Below, piece after piece: positions 25,596-34,258 of a DNA stretch of 64,000 nt. The stretch is from an uncultured Bacilli bacterium (GTDB lineage: Bacteria > Bacillota_I > Bacilli_A > RF39 > UBA660), in assembly GCA_910577505.1 (NCBI GenBank), contig CAJTLN010000004.1:191342-255341 (forward strand). The letters run 5' to 3'. Position 1 is the stretch's first letter. Every line of letters starts with the position of its first letter. The position numbers and the translations under genes are program-made. The notes under the pieces were generated by a model. That model was not told the DNA's origin and did not search any database. It was given only the letters and a program-made list of their open reading frames with translations.

Positions 25596-27521
25596 ATCTT
25601 TATTAACCAACTTTAAAGAATGAACTCCTTTACCTATCCTATTTCTTATTACTGAAACGTTAGTAGGACTTACGCTCAAATAATCTACTCCTGATTCCAA
25701 GAAAAAATCTACATTATCTAAATTATTAGTATGTTCACCACAAACTCCTATAGAAATATCAGGATTTCCTGCCTTTACTCTATAAATAATTTCTTTTATT
25801 GCCTCTTTTAATTGATTATTCAAATAATAAAATTCTGTACTTTCACTTTCTCTTGACTTGCCAGTTAAACTCTCTGTTAAATCATTTAAACCAATTGATA
25901 CAAAATCAACTTTTCTAGCAATTAAATCTGCTCTATCAATTGAAAGAGAATTTTCTATCATCACTCCATATCTATATGGTACACCAAACTTCTCATTCTC
26001 TTCTTCAATAACTTCTCTAATACTTACTAAATCCCAATCACTTTCTATATATGGAACTAATATATCCACTGCTCTTCCATATTTTGAAGTCACCTCTAAA
26101 ATAACACTTACCATAATTTTAAGAAAGTCATCATTCCTACATAAATATCTAGCTCCTCTTAAACTTTTTAATGTTTCATAATCATATGGAGAAAAATAAA
26201 CTTCGTCTAAATCTTGTTCTGTTATCGTAACTTTACTTAAAATATCTTTAAATCTAAAATCAAATAATCTTACAACCACTCTTTGGCCATTAAAATTCTT
26301 AAATACTGTATCTAAAAAATTTCTATACAAGTTTTTAAATTCATCAACTACCTCTTCATCAACATCATAATCAATAAATAAAGGTAATAATTTTTCTAGA
26401 ACTTCTTTCTCATAAATAAGAGTTTCACTTCTAACTAAACCTACTCCACATTCTCCATTAGCTAATGCCCCTTCAATCATTAATAAATCATCAACATTTG
26501 CTAATACTTGTAAGTTCTTCTTTTCTGTACTTTCTTCTACAAAACTAGGTTCTCCAAAATAATCTACTTCAGCCTTGCCATCTTTATCTACCTTAATCTT
26601 CTTACCTTCACTATCAGTAGCTAACGTAAAATCCATTGTATCTAATTTAGCAATCGAATATTCAAATCCACATACTTTATGATGCCCAAATACTGTATCG
26701 CACGCATCCACTCTACTTAAATCAATTACTTCATCTATTATGGCATTTCTAATATTAGCAAATTTTAAACTCTCTCTATTCTCATTTACATTTATAAGTC
26801 TTATCTTACGTACATTATCTTTCAAATTTATACAAATTGTTTTAGCTTTACTACAATCAATAATTACTTCTCCATCAAAAGGAAATGGAAAATCATCAAT
26901 ATCAGAAACATTTCCAAAATGACCATCAATAGCAATATTATCATAAAACTCAAAGTGTCTTCTTCCATAATCAACCCATTGTAAATGTTTTTTCTCTTCT
27001 GGTGCCACATTTATAAAAGCTTCTCTAGCCGTCAAATTACCATTCATTACAGCTATTACATCTTCTCTTTTATATCCTAAATAAATCATTGACTTTACAA
27101 ATAAAATTACTCTTTCTTCATCACTTAACTTATTCCATTCAAAAGTAGAATCTAAACTTGGTTCATAAGTTTTACTATCATTACATTCATATAAAGTAAT
27201 ATTAAGGTTATCATGAAAAGTATCAACACCAAACATAATAGCATAATCAAATATTACTTTGCCATCTTTTATCTCGCCAATAGTTAATCCTAAATTAGTA
27301 TAAACTTCTCCATTAGAGTGAGTACTATAACCTCGTCTTCCCCACACTATACCATCTTTAATTCTTTTCGTATCATAACTATAATTATTATAAGTATAAA
27401 GTCTAGGAAATAAGTCGCAATCAGTTCCAAAATAATCAAGTTCATCCTTATGTAAATCATAACCAAAAGAAACTAACTTTACTAATTCAGGTACTTTTAT
27501 TCTATAATCATTATCTAACAT
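25584..27521 (-). CDS. PtsI-like PEP-utilising TIM-barrel protein with novel N-terminus
   Basis: 645 residues. The C-terminal half (about 335-640) reads as the PEP-binding TIM barrel of enzyme I/PPDK: GVGLVRSETLIYE, RVVVRLFDFRFKDI, GARYLCRND, PYRYGVMIENSLSI, FVSIGLNDLTES, and ISIGVCGEHTNN with the catalytic Cys. The N-terminal half matches nothing I know, and the swivelling phosphohistidine domain (GGxTSHxAI) is not visible. PEP or pyruvate chemistry is therefore likely, but classical phosphotransfer to HPr is not. The SD GGAGG precedes the ATG. Neighbours are a cupin gene and small metabolic genes. Confidence 0.7.
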   Translation of the reverse strand: MLDNDYRIKVPELVKLVSFGYDLHKDELDYFGTDCDLFPRLYTYNNYSYDTKRIKDGIVWGRRGYSTHSNGEVYTNLGLTIGEIKDGKVIFDYAIMFGVDTFHDNLNITLYECNDSKTYEPSLDSTFEWNKLSDEERVILFVKSMIYLGYKREDVIAVMNGNLTAREAFINVAPEEKKHLQWVDYGRRHFEFYDNIAIDGHFGNVSDIDDFPFPFDGEVIIDCSKAKTICINLKDNVRKIRLINVNENRESLKFANIRNAIIDEVIDLSRVDACDTVFGHHKVCGFEYSIAKLDTMDFTLATDSEGKKIKVDKDGKAEVDYFGEPSFVEESTEKKNLQVLANVDDLLMIEGALANGECGVGLVRSETLIYEKEVLEKLLPLFIDYDVDEEVVDEFKNLYRNFLDTVFKNFNGQRVVVRLFDFRFKDILSKVTITEQDLDEVYFSPYDYETLKSLRGARYLCRNDDFLKIMVSVILEVTSKYGRAVDILVPYIESDWDLVSIREVIEEENEKFGVPYRYGVMIENSLSIDRADLIARKVDFVSIGLNDLTESLTGKSRESESTEFYYLNNQLKEAIKEIIYRVKAGNPDISIGVCGEHTNNLDNVDFFLESGVDYLSVSPTNVSVIRNRIGKGVHSLKLVNKDKKD

Positions 27522-27577
27522 AATGCTTTCCTCCTAAATTATTCCTTATTCTATCATAATAAAATTTATTTTACTAT

Positions 27578-27604
27578 AAAAAAGAAGACTAAAAGTCTCT
27601 TTAA
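27578..27604 (-). terminator. Terminator after the cupin gene
   Basis: The AAAGAGACT/AGTC(T)TCTTT hairpin and U-run on the minus strand lie over the cupin stop codon. Confidence 0.6.
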
Positions 27605-27945
27605 TCTACGTATTTATGTTGTTCACTAGTCCATGCTGGTGTACAAGGAACTCCTGCTTCAAAATTACCATCAAAAGCATAACACTCATTTTTATCAATA
27701 ATAAGTACATCCCCTTGATTAAAATGAATAACTTCTTCACTATCTTTCTTATATAAAGTACCACTACCACTAATTATATAAAGTAGTTCTTTACATTCAG
27801 TATTAGTTTGATATCCACTCTTAGGACTTCTACCATTTATATTTATAACTGCAAAATTTATATCTTTGTCTTTACAAGGATAATCCATTCCTGAATATCC
27901 GTCTCCACTATAGAATTCTGCTTCACTCTTCTTTATATATTCCAT
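27601..27945 (-). CDS. Cupin-fold protein
   Basis: 114 residues forming one small beta-barrel. Cupin motif 1 is weak (TECKELLYIISGSGTLYKKD, usual His residues absent). Motif 2 reads FNQGDVLIIDKNECYAFDG, also without the common His. Metal binding is therefore doubtful, and a sugar- or ligand-binding cupin is likelier. The C-terminus PCTPAWTSEQH is conserved-looking and may cap the barrel. It lies 2 bp from the disrupted gene upstream, indicating an operon. Confidence 0.75.
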   Translation of the reverse strand: MEYIKKSEAEFYSGDGYSGMDYPCKDKDINFAVININGRSPKSGYQTNTECKELLYIISGSGTLYKKDSEEVIHFNQGDVLIIDKNECYAFDGNFEAGVPCTPAWTSEQHKYVD

Positions 27946-27947
27946 AA

Positions 27948-28610
27948 CTATTCTCCTTTATTTCTTTCCATAGTTAAAGGTGAATTATCTTGTATAGGTA
28001 TTAATCTTGTCTTTATCGTATTAATAAATGCACATTTATGTTCAATTAAGAACTTCTCTGTATTTGTTGATAACTCATATTTTATATACACATCAGGAAT
28101 AAATTCATATCTATCACTCTCAAAATTACCGTAAGATGTATCACTTTCAGTATAACTTCCCTTTAACATATTATATAAAAGATTCCATCTATCACAAGAA
28201 CCAACATCAGTTTCTCTTTTATTATCATTAAACTCTTTAACTATAGGTTCTTCTTGCATATCTAAGAACTTACAAGTAATATTATTTTTCTCGTAAATAT
28301 CTCTTAATATCTTATCTCCATAGTATTGATCTAATGCTACACTAATACACTTATCTATATCAGTATCTTTATTTAATACAACTAATCTTACTACTTCTTT
28401 ATTCTTATAAAAGACTATTGCATTATGTTTATTATTTATCTTTATATCAGGATTCTCTACATCTATTATGCAATTACAATTTTTTACTATTTTATATTAA
28501 TCAAATGGAATATTATCATTATCAAAACCATCTACAAATGCTCCATTAAAACATTCATATTGATTTTCATATTGTTCTGTCCATAAATCTACAGTATTTA
28601 TTAATTTCAT
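27948..28610 (-). pseudogene. Hypothetical 220-codon gene split by one in-frame stop
   Basis: From ATG 28610 (SD AGAGAGG) the frame reads MKLINTVDLWTEQYENQYEC to residue 37, meets TAA at 28497-28499, then stays open for 182 codons to 27948 with protein-like content (VVRLVVLNKDTDIDKCISVAL). The stop sits in PFD*YKIVKNC and would be restored by one base change. A 103-codon part (27948-28259) has an internal ATG but no good SD. It is either a recent nonsense mutation or a sequencing error. Function not recognised. Confidence 0.7.
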
Positions 28611-28644
28611 ATTAATACCTCTCTTTTAAACTTATCATAAATAT

Positions 28645-29457
28645 TTATGAATTTTCTTTCTTTAATTTATTATCAACTGGTAATGGAAATACTTCATCTC
28701 TTTGTAAAATAACATCAGCATAATGCTGGCCCATATCTAAATAATCTTCTAATAAAGCTATATCCATAGAATACATAATTGGAATAAACCTATCTGAAGA
28801 AACTCCACCAATTACTAATTCTCTTTCATTGGCTTTCTTATAAGCCATATTAAATTCATCAACAATATCCACAAGTTCTTTATCGTTATGAACTTTCTTA
28901 TACTCTTCACAAAAACGTTTGCGCAAATTTGGAATACTTCTAAATCCAGGATTTTGTACTCCTAACATCGCAATAGTTGCTAACACTAAATTATAAAAAT
29001 CTAATTCTTCTTTATTTCCAGTTAAAACATAATCTGTTTCATATTTCTTAGATAATGGCATCTCTCCACAAGACTTATACCATACACTTACTTTATTTTT
29101 AGTTACATATAAAACAGAATCTTTACTTGAATATCCAGCTAATCTAATATCTGGAATACTAACATTCAATACATTAGACAACACTTGATTAAGACGATTA
29201 TGTCCACCTAGCTCTGTATCTAAAGAAAATTCATATCCATTCATTTCTTGTGCTATTTCATCAAAATGACTACATAATTCTACATATATTCTACGCCACT
29301 CAATATCACTATAACTATAAAAAATATTCAAAAATTCAATTTCATTACAATCTACACTTTTATTCCTACTTATCTCTTTTATCTTATTTCTCATCATATT
29401 AACACACCAATAAGCACTAGCTTGAATAGGTGTTAACTCTATCATACCTTTTTCCAT
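28645..29457 (-). CDS. Hypothetical protein (270 aa)
   Basis: Not recognised. Soluble and mostly helical, with no signal peptide. It begins MEKGMIELTPIQASAYWCVNM and has an acidic middle (DTELGGHNRLNQVLSNVLNV) and a central region VLYVTKNKVSVWYKSCGEM that looks beta-rich. Start ATG 29457 was chosen for the SD GGAGG; the longer frame uses TTG upstream of that SD. A terminator separates it from the gene upstream. Confidence 0.65.
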   Translation of the reverse strand: MEKGMIELTPIQASAYWCVNMMRNKIKEISRNKSVDCNEIEFLNIFYSYSDIEWRRIYVELCSHFDEIAQEMNGYEFSLDTELGGHNRLNQVLSNVLNVSIPDIRLAGYSSKDSVLYVTKNKVSVWYKSCGEMPLSKKYETDYVLTGNKEELDFYNLVLATIAMLGVQNPGFRSIPNLRKRFCEEYKKVHNDKELVDIVDEFNMAYKKANERELVIGGVSSDRFIPIMYSMDIALLEDYLDMGQHYADVILQRDEVFPLPVDNKLKKENS

Positions 29458-29490
29458 AATAAGCCTCCACAAGTGCTTTTATTCTAACAC

Positions 29491-29517
29491 AAAAAAAGAG
29501 AAAACACTATGTTTCTC
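29491..29517 (-). terminator. Terminator after the 29.5-kb gene
   Basis: The minus strand reads GAGAAA, loop, TTTTCTC, then seven U; it follows the stop at 29530 and precedes the next start. Confidence 0.7.
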
Positions 29518-29529
29518 CTATATAAAAAA

Positions 29530-29967
29530 CTACAAAAATTTTTTTAATTTTTCAACAGCATCTTCTTGCGTATCAACATACTCTTGAATTAATTTATGTA
29601 CTTCAGGATTAGTATCTTTATTATTTAATAACTTTCTTCCTTCAATAATTCCCATATTAGTGCCTTGCAATAATAATTCAGCAATTTTTGAAGTACTATC
29701 ATCCATCATTGTCTTCATTTCTACTCCAGACCATGTCATAAATTTATTCATAGCATTCGTTTCATGTGGTTCTCCATAAGAATATTCTGGATATAACTCA
29801 CAAATCTTATCAGAAATTTCTTTATATTTATCATATTGTTTTGTAAGTTCTTCTTTTAATGCATCATCACTTACCTTTTCTAAAATAAAATGAATTGCAT
29901 CTTTCCCCATACAAGCCCCTTTATTAAGTTCATCTAACACATTTACTTCTACTGGTTCATTATTCAT
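29530..29967 (-). CDS. Small helical-bundle protein, ferritin-like fold possible
   Basis: About 145 residues, nearly all helical and acidic. GACMGKDAIHFILEKVSDDALKEEL near the start and spaced Glu/His residues in four predicted helices recall DUF2383/ferritin-like bundles, but I do not see a clear EXXH pair. Start ATG 29967 (MNNEPVEV) was chosen because AGGAGG lies 9 nt before it; the longer frame starts inside that SD. Function unknown. Flanked by two terminators, so probably monocistronic. Confidence 0.65.
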   Translation of the reverse strand: MNNEPVEVNVLDELNKGACMGKDAIHFILEKVSDDALKEELTKQYDKYKEISDKICELYPEYSYGEPHETNAMNKFMTWSGVEMKTMMDDSTSKIAELLLQGTNMGIIEGRKLLNNKDTNPEVHKLIQEYVDTQEDAVEKLKKFL

Positions 29968-30020
29968 ATATTTATTCCTCCTAAACATATTTTGGTAATA
30001 ACAAAGATATTTTATTCATA

Positions 30021-30049
30021 AAAAAACTAAAACATTTCTGCTTTAGTTA
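30021..30049 (-). terminator. Terminator after the histidine phosphatase-like gene
   Basis: AACTAAA, 10-nt loop, TTTAGTT, then seven U on the minus strand. Confidence 0.75.
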
Positions 30050-30052
30050 ATA

Positions 30053-30592
30053 TTACTTAATTTCATAAATCCAACCTGGTTGCCAACTCTTTGTCTTTCT
30101 CCAATCTTTGTCAATTGCTTCTTCCCAAGTTCTACCTTCTAATAAAACTTGTAATGCTAATTGTGGAGCTTTATGTGCAACAATAGCTATATGTTTGCCA
30201 TCATAATTTTCTTTTAAATAATCACAAAATTCTTTTAATCTCTTTTCTACATCTAACATACATTCCCCATTAGGAAATCTTTCCTCAATATGTTCTTCAT
30301 ATTTTGCTAAACTACTATCCATACCATTATAATCACCATAATTGCATTCCCTTAATCTCTTATCTTGAATAATCTCTTTTACTCCTTCAAAAGTATATTT
30401 AGCTGAATCTATTGCTCTTTGTAAATCTGAACAAAATACTACATCATATTGTGTTATATCTACTTGATCTTTTAATACTATACTTTGCTCTATCCCTTTT
30501 TCAGATAATACTCCTGGTAACCATCCAGTTGATTTATGCTCCAAATTATCAAGTGTTGTACCATGTACAAAATAAGTTATTTTAACTGCCAT
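30053..30592 (-). CDS. Histidine phosphatase (phosphoglycerate mutase-like) family protein
   Basis: 179 residues. Family layout is clear: ITYFVHGTT at the N-terminus, GWLPGVLSEKGIEQ, VVFCSDLQRAIDSAKYTF, the acid-base region LRECNYGDYNG, and HIAIVAHKAPQLAL near 135. The usual RHG is VHG here, so the phosphate-binding Arg before the phosphorylated His is missing, while the second His and the SDLQRA Arg are kept. It may be a divergent subfamily with different substrates. It sits 17 bp from the metallo-hydrolase gene, in the same operon as Nudix and MBL genes. Confidence 0.8.
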   Translation of the reverse strand: MAVKITYFVHGTTLDNLEHKSTGWLPGVLSEKGIEQSIVLKDQVDITQYDVVFCSDLQRAIDSAKYTFEGVKEIIQDKRLRECNYGDYNGMDSSLAKYEEHIEERFPNGECMLDVEKRLKEFCDYLKENYDGKHIAIVAHKAPQLALQVLLEGRTWEEAIDKDWRKTKSWQPGWIYEIK

Positions 30593-30608
30593 ATCTATCT
30601 CCTCTTTC

Positions 30609-31415
30609 TTAATTTATTTCAATTGTTTCTAAATCATCAGGTACAATTACTCTACCATTAAAATAATCCTGTGCTTCTTTAGTATACAATTCTTTTCTTT
30701 TATCCTTATGTGACTCTTCTGTATGATATAAAATTAAATTTTTAATATTAAGTTTGTTCATAACTTCACTTACACTTTTTGTTGTTGAATGATTCTTTTC
30801 ATAAGCATGAAATATATATTCTTCTGAATCTAAACAAAATGCTTCATGCATTACATAATCATAATCTCTAAATCTATCATATAATAGTGGATTTAATGTT
30901 TCATCTCCTAAAAAAGCAAACTTTTTATTATTTAAAATACATTCAAAACCATATTGTTTAGTCCCTTTAGCTTGTATATCAAAAAAAGTATAATCTACTC
31001 CATTAATATTATATTTATCACCATCTTGTAATACTTTAAAATCTACAATGCTATAAATAGCTTTCATTACCTTTTCAGGTAATATGTATTTAGAAACTCC
31101 TTTAATTGCTTCATAAACAGCATCATTACAATAAAGATTTATTTTCTCCGTTATCTCACCATGAATAACATACCGATTAATTTTTTTAAAATACCAAAAC
31201 AAACCTAATATATGATCAGTATGGCTATGACTTATAAATATATGTTTTATTCCTTTATAATCAATATTAGATTCATTTAATCTTTTTATTATTTCAATAC
31301 TTCCACCAGTATCAACTAAAAAATTACCATTTTCATTTTGTACAACAAAACAAGTATTATATAACTCTAATGGTCCACCATTACCTACACCTAACATTAT
31401 TATTTTATTCATCAT
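30609..31415 (-). CDS. Metallo-beta-lactamase fold hydrolase (RNase Z-like)
   Basis: 268 residues. The zinc motif is IFISHSHTDHILG (HxHxDH, near 57-69). Later metal ligands appear as FLGDETL (Asp near 174), VMHEAFC and NLILYHTEE (His near 237). Length and spacing resemble RNase Z/AtsA-type members of the family, but the long exosite arm of RNase Z is absent. It is possibly a phosphodiesterase on small molecules or nucleotides. Overlaps the Nudix gene upstream by 11 bp. Confidence 0.85.
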   Translation of the reverse strand: MMNKIIMLGVGNGGPLELYNTCFVVQNENGNFLVDTGGSIEIIKRLNESNIDYKGIKHIFISHSHTDHILGLFWYFKKINRYVIHGEITEKINLYCNDAVYEAIKGVSKYILPEKVMKAIYSIVDFKVLQDGDKYNINGVDYTFFDIQAKGTKQYGFECILNNKKFAFLGDETLNPLLYDRFRDYDYVMHEAFCLDSEEYIFHAYEKNHSTTKSVSEVMNKLNIKNLILYHTEESHKDKRKELYTKEAQDYFNGRVIVPDDLETIEIN

Positions 31416-31989
31416 ATCTTCCTTTCAATATTTTATCTAACTTAGAAGAAATTCTTCCATAATAAGGATTATCATATAATTCATTCATATCTATCCATCT
31501 ATAATCACCAAGTTCACTTGTATCTACTTTTACATCATATACTTTATCCACAACAAATAAATATCTAAATTCAAAATGATAATGAGCTGGTAAATCTAAT
31601 CTTTCATTATATGGAATCATATGTGTATCAATATCTATTGGTACTATCTCATCTATATCAATATTTAATAATTTTAAATTCTCTATTCCTGTCTCTTCTA
31701 ATACTTCTCTTCTAGCAGTTACTAAAGGATTTATATCTTCCTTATCAACATGCCCACCAGGATATAAATAGATTTTTAAATCTTTATGGTATAAAACTAA
31801 GAACTTTTTTAACTCTAATGAATATATAAAACCACCTGCTGCTATATGTCCAACAAAATTATTCCAATCAACTATTTCTTCATCACTAAACTTATCTAAG
31901 TATTCTATAAACTTATTCAATCTCTCTTGTTCATCTTTATAATAATCTAAATACTTATTAACGGCATTTATTATTATTTTCTTTTCCAT
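31405..31989 (-). CDS. Nudix hydrolase
   Basis: 194 residues. The Nudix box is GGHVDKEDINPLVTARREVLEETGI, with intact REVLEE and one extra residue near the front. An N-terminal helical extension of about 40 residues (NAVNKYLDYYKDEQERLNKF) precedes the fold. It hydrolyses a nucleoside diphosphate linked to another moiety; the substrate cannot be read. It is the first of four Nudix genes in the window. Confidence 0.88.
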   Translation of the reverse strand: MEKKIIINAVNKYLDYYKDEQERLNKFIEYLDKFSDEEIVDWNNFVGHIAAGGFIYSLELKKFLVLYHKDLKIYLYPGGHVDKEDINPLVTARREVLEETGIENLKLLNIDIDEIVPIDIDTHMIPYNERLDLPAHYHFEFRYLFVVDKVYDVKVDTSELGDYRWIDMNELYDNPYYGRISSKLDKILKGRYDE

Positions 31990-31998
31990 TTATATCAC

Positions 31999-32487
31999 CT
32001 ATTTATTCTTATAATTAATATAATGAGGCACATTCTTATTTTCTTGATAATAATTTTCTATACCATTTTCTTTTATTTTATTACTACCATCCAACCATTT
32101 TTTAATAGTTGTATCTTTAAAACCTGATTCTTTTACTTTGTTACAAGGAAATTCGTTACATTCTCCACAATAGTTCACGTTATGTTCCTTCACACATTCA
32201 GGAATAATACAACCTTTAATACTGCATCCACTTGCACCACCATTACGACAACCACCACACTTAGGATTAGCAAATTTTTTTAGTCTTTTCATAAATATTC
32301 TAAATTCATCTAATCTATCTCTATATTCTGATTTTAAATTTTTATCTAAAAACTCTTCATGTCCATCCAACAACTTCACTAACTCTGTAGCATGTAAACT
32401 TACATCACCATATTTACATCCTGTACATGTACTACAAAACATTGAGCAAGGAGCAACCGCATTTAATATTTTATTATCTACTTCCAT
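31999..32487 (-). CDS. DUF3795-like cysteine-rich protein
   Basis: 162 residues with 15 Cys. The pattern APCSMFCSTCTGCKYGD at the N-terminus, then CGGCRNGGASGCSIKGC and CGECNEFPC, is the DUF3795 arrangement of paired cysteines, likely binding zinc or an Fe-S cluster. The C-terminal YYQENKNVPHYINYKNK resembles related proteins. Function unknown. Part of the minus-strand operon with the Nif3-domain-like gene. Confidence 0.75.
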   Translation of the reverse strand: MEVDNKILNAVAPCSMFCSTCTGCKYGDVSLHATELVKLLDGHEEFLDKNLKSEYRDRLDEFRIFMKRLKKFANPKCGGCRNGGASGCSIKGCIIPECVKEHNVNYCGECNEFPCNKVKESGFKDTTIKKWLDGSNKIKENGIENYYQENKNVPHYINYKNK

Positions 32488-32495
32488 TTTTGCCT

Positions 32496-32837
32496 CTAAA
32501 TAAATTCACTTTCATCTATCAAAGGAATAATATCTATCGCAGGTTCTTCATAAGGATGTACTTCTCTTAATTTAACTAGAACATTCTTCACTTTATCAAC
32601 ATCACAAACTACTTCTAACTTATCTTCATTAGCATATTCTAACTTACCTCTTTCACCCAAATATGGATTAGCTTCATCATTTGGAATAAAAGTTCCAGTA
32701 CACTTCGTCATCATTGAACAATCAGTATAATTACCAATAACTCCAGCACCTGCTCTACATATAGCTTCTCTTACTTTTTCAGTATCTTCCACTGGTACAG
32801 TAACAACTATTTTTACTCTTTTAACATCTATTTTCAT
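32496..32837 (-). CDS. Stand-alone Nif3/YqfO insertion-domain (CutA/PII-like) protein
   Basis: 113 residues. VKIVVTVPVEDTEKVREAIC, AGAGVIGNYTDCSM, TGTFIPNDEANPYLGERG and REVHPYEEPAIDIIPL are the hallmarks of the PII-like domain inserted in Bacillus YqfO and found alone in many bacteria. There is no Nif3 hydrolase part here. A small regulatory or metal-linked role is inferred from the family only. Same operon as the PurA-like gene, 29 bp downstream of it. Confidence 0.82.
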   Translation of the reverse strand: MKIDVKRVKIVVTVPVEDTEKVREAICRAGAGVIGNYTDCSMMTKCTGTFIPNDEANPYLGERGKLEYANEDKLEVVCDVDKVKNVLVKLREVHPYEEPAIDIIPLIDESEFI

Positions 32838-32866
32838 AATATCACCTACAAGAATTATATCATAAC

Positions 32867-34258
32867 TTAAGCAACTATATCCCTTACTAAACTCTTCTTC
32901 TTAGCAATTCTTTCTTCGTTAATTGCTCCTGTTCCTAAAGATATAATTTCACAAGACGTTTCACTTTCTAACCATCTTAAATATTCTCTAACATATTTAT
33001 TAAAATAAACATCTTCCATCATTCCTTTATAATGATGAAAATCATAATCTAAATGTTGAAAGAAGTTAAGATACAATCCATAAGGATGATTAACACGACA
33101 ATTATTCTTTAATTTACTTATATCTAAATCAAATACTCTTCTCTCCATCTTTGTAACAGTTGTTTGTTCAGACAAATCAGGTATATATTGTTCTCCCTTA
33201 TCTTCATAGAATCTTTCTATTGGTGGTAAATCTAATAACTCTGAAGTATAAGTTTCATCTCCTTTATATACTAATCTTTCTAATTCACAAGCATTAATAA
33301 AACTTACCTTTTCAGGATGATCTATATAATAAGAGGCATCTTTACCAAATAACTGCTTCAAATATATTTCATCAACACTTAACATTAATTCCAATATATA
33401 TTCCTTATTATGAAAAGTATCAGTCGCATAAATTTCTAAATCTCCTTTAAAAGGATAACTACCTAATATAGAAGATACATTTACCTGTGACCAAGTAAGC
33501 TCATCTCCTTTACCATAATTACCTGTATAAATAAAATCTCCTGATTTAGTTACATTACTTATTCTAATTGGAAATGGTCTCATAACCATTATTGTTCCAA
33601 GTAAAGCCTCACCTGGTATACCACTATCTGCCATTAACTGCATAGTTGATACATTTCTACTAGTTACATAAGGATAATTACCACTAAAATTTAATGATAA
33701 ATCACAACCTTGTGCTCCTTCTAAAACCACGAATTCTCCACTTTTATCTAAATGACTATGAACTCTATCCAACCATTCATCGTTACTACATTTAACCGCC
33801 ATTTTATAAGTTTTAAAAAATTCTAAATTAGGATCTCTCATGATTTTTTCTTTACTAACAGCTCCACATCCTTTAAATGTTGAACCACTCTTAATATGTA
33901 ATCTTTCATATTCTTTATGTCTATCTGTAATTAAAGGTACCATCTCATGAACATATATTTTTCTTTCACCAAGATAAGATTCTGCCATCTTATATTCTTT
34001 TTCAAATACATCCATATCTATAGCTGAACCAGGTCCAATAAATATTTCTGTCTTTGGATTAACTATTGAAACAGGTATATTTCTAAATACCAGAGATTTA
34101 CCATTATGCGATACAAAAGTATGACCAGCATTCGGCATACAATTAGTAATAGCAGCACCTACATTAATAGTAGAATCTGTTGCTAATTCACCAACTACTT
34201 TAGCTTTACCACAGCTACCAGCTGCGCCATCAAGTACTGATATTACATTCCTTATCAT
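32867..34258 (-). CDS. Divergent adenylosuccinate synthetase (PurA/PurZ family)
   Basis: 463 residues, slightly above PurA's roughly 430. The N-terminal P-loop reads VLDGAAGSCGKAKVVGEL, where PurA has GDEGKGK: the catalytic Asp is Ser15 here. PNAGHT (His46) is retained, as are LEGAQGCDLSL, YVTSRNVS and FPIRISN, all PurA landmarks. Replacement of that Asp by Ser is known in PurZ enzymes, which act on dGMP in phage diaminopurine synthesis. The substrate may therefore be a purine nucleotide other than IMP. The neighbouring reductase/deoxyribosyltransferase fusion supports nucleotide metabolism. Housekeeping PurA is presumably elsewhere. Confidence 0.8.
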   Translation of the reverse strand: MIRNVISVLDGAAGSCGKAKVVGELATDSTINVGAAITNCMPNAGHTFVSHNGKSLVFRNIPVSIVNPKTEIFIGPGSAIDMDVFEKEYKMAESYLGERKIYVHEMVPLITDRHKEYERLHIKSGSTFKGCGAVSKEKIMRDPNLEFFKTYKMAVKCSNDEWLDRVHSHLDKSGEFVVLEGAQGCDLSLNFSGNYPYVTSRNVSTMQLMADSGIPGEALLGTIMVMRPFPIRISNVTKSGDFIYTGNYGKGDELTWSQVNVSSILGSYPFKGDLEIYATDTFHNKEYILELMLSVDEIYLKQLFGKDASYYIDHPEKVSFINACELERLVYKGDETYTSELLDLPPIERFYEDKGEQYIPDLSEQTTVTKMERRVFDLDISKLKNNCRVNHPYGLYLNFFQHLDYDFHHYKGMMEDVYFNKYVREYLRWLESETSCEIISLGTGAINEERIAKKKSLVRDIVA

